The notes beneath the pieces are model-generated. The model was not told the DNA's origin and made no database searches. It saw only the letters and a list, made by a program, of their open reading frames with translations. A stretch of DNA of 64,000 nt, taken from assembly GCA_027704905.1 (NCBI GenBank), contig CM051015.1, forward strand, positions 15,627,692 through 15,691,691, written 5' to 3'. Both the position numbers and the translations under genes were made by a program. How positions within the stretch are numbered: the stretch's first letter is position 1; each line of letters opens with the position of its first letter. Below are positions 58,195 through 64,000 of this stretch, piece after piece. The stretch is from Muraenolepis orangiensis. Taxonomy: Eukaryota; Chordata; Actinopteri; Gadiformes; Muraenolepididae.

Positions 58195-58654
58195 GCGTCT
58201 TCATCATCATGCGTGACGTCGTCTCCGCGGGCCAATCATATGCGGAGACGCTGGGTCGACTTCCTTTAAATGGGTCATGAATTGTAGCGTTATCCCGGTC
58301 TAACGTAACGCAATTTCCGGTATATTACTTCATTCGAGCAATGTGCATCAGTTAACACTCCACGGAGCGAGAAAAAAAGAAAAAAAACGACAAGTAGAAG
58401 GTAAAGGAAAAGAAAAATGTTTATTTTGACGAATAATTTGACAAATAAATATCCGAACCATGTAACGGAAACGTATGTCCCTCTATTGGAAGTCCCTCCC
58501 TCTCCACCTCAGAGGCCAAACCCATGTCACTTGAAGGTCCCGCCCCTCTCTCTCCAATAACGCGCATTCGGACCACCCGGTCCCCAAAGGTGACTTCCTC
58601 TTGACAGCGGAGGGGAAGCAGACACCAACGGAGCTCCACAAGCGGGTCGGCGAC
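58195..58654 (+). promoter_or_regulatory. cers6 promoter and 5' untranslated region
   Basis: A GC-richer unique segment before the cers6 start. It has a CRE-like TGACGTC at 58214-58220 and a CCAAT box at 58232-58236. The CCAAT box is flanked by a perfect 9-bp inverted repeat, CGTCTCCGC (58220-58228) and GCGGAGACG (58242-58250). No TATA box is evident. Transcription start is not determinable. Confidence 0.5.
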
Positions 58655-63877
<5,223 letters not shown>

Positions 63878-63879
63878 GT

Positions 63880-64000
63880 AAGCTGTACATGAACATGTTA
63901 TAATCATCCAAGACACTTGCTGTACATGAACATGTTATAATCATCCAAGACACTTGCTGTACATGAACATGTTATAATCATCCAAGACACTTGCTGTACA
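63880..64000 (+). repeat. 37-bp tandem repeat starting at the cers6 exon 6 donor
   Basis: Exon 6 ends AGGAAG|GTAAGCTGTACATGAACATG. GCTGTACATGAACATGTTAT AATCATCCAAGACACTT then repeats at least three times without divergence up to the window edge. The array starts 4 nt inside the intron. Confidence 0.95.

Overview
This window looks like teleost fish genomic DNA. It has spliced vertebrate genes with GT-AG introns, fish-type retroelement tails and tRNA-derived SINEs, and an extreme load of microsatellites and minisatellites. The density of AC/GT arrays (one of about 245 bp) is reminiscent of gadiform genomes, but the species cannot be fixed from sequence alone.

Four genes are readable, in the order and orientation I recall for human 2q24.3 (XIRP2 +, B3GALT1 +, STK39 -, CERS6 +). 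(1) xirp2, 11194-23599, +: four small exons, one giant exon of about 9.5 kb with about 29 Xin actin-binding repeats, then two exons forming a LIM domain. The giant exon carries an apparent one-base frame break in a 10-A run at 19603-19612. (2) b3galt1, 33308-34300, +: an intact 330-residue single-exon galactosyltransferase. (3) stk39 (SPAK kinase), 50950-36817, -: I reconstructed 17 coding exons that join in phase into 460 codons plus stop, with a possible extra in-frame first exon at 52409-52448. (4) cers6, 58655 to beyond the window end, +: the first six coding exons (203 codons), up to the start of the TLC domain.

Region by region: 1-11.1 kb is almost wholly tandem repeats with two retroelement fragments. 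11.2-23.6 kb is xirp2. 23.6-33 kb is intergenic, with hAT and PIF/Harbinger remnants, a telomere-like array and a foldback structure. 33-35.4 kb is b3galt1. 36.8-51 kb is stk39, whose introns hold SINEs, an LTR element and large minisatellites. 51-58.2 kb is the divergent stk39/cers6 intergenic region, holding LINE tails, a gag fragment, a rearranged THAP-type DNA transposon and an L2-like LINE. 58.2-64 kb is the cers6 promoter and 5' half.

The most unusual signal is that many minisatellites begin at exon-intron junctions. At stk39 exons 4 and 7 the repeat unit itself contains the end of the exon plus its splice donor, so each array is a string of duplicated 5' splice sites. Related arrays abut stk39 exons 2, 3 and 11, cers6 exons 1, 2 and 6, and the b3galt1 stop codon.
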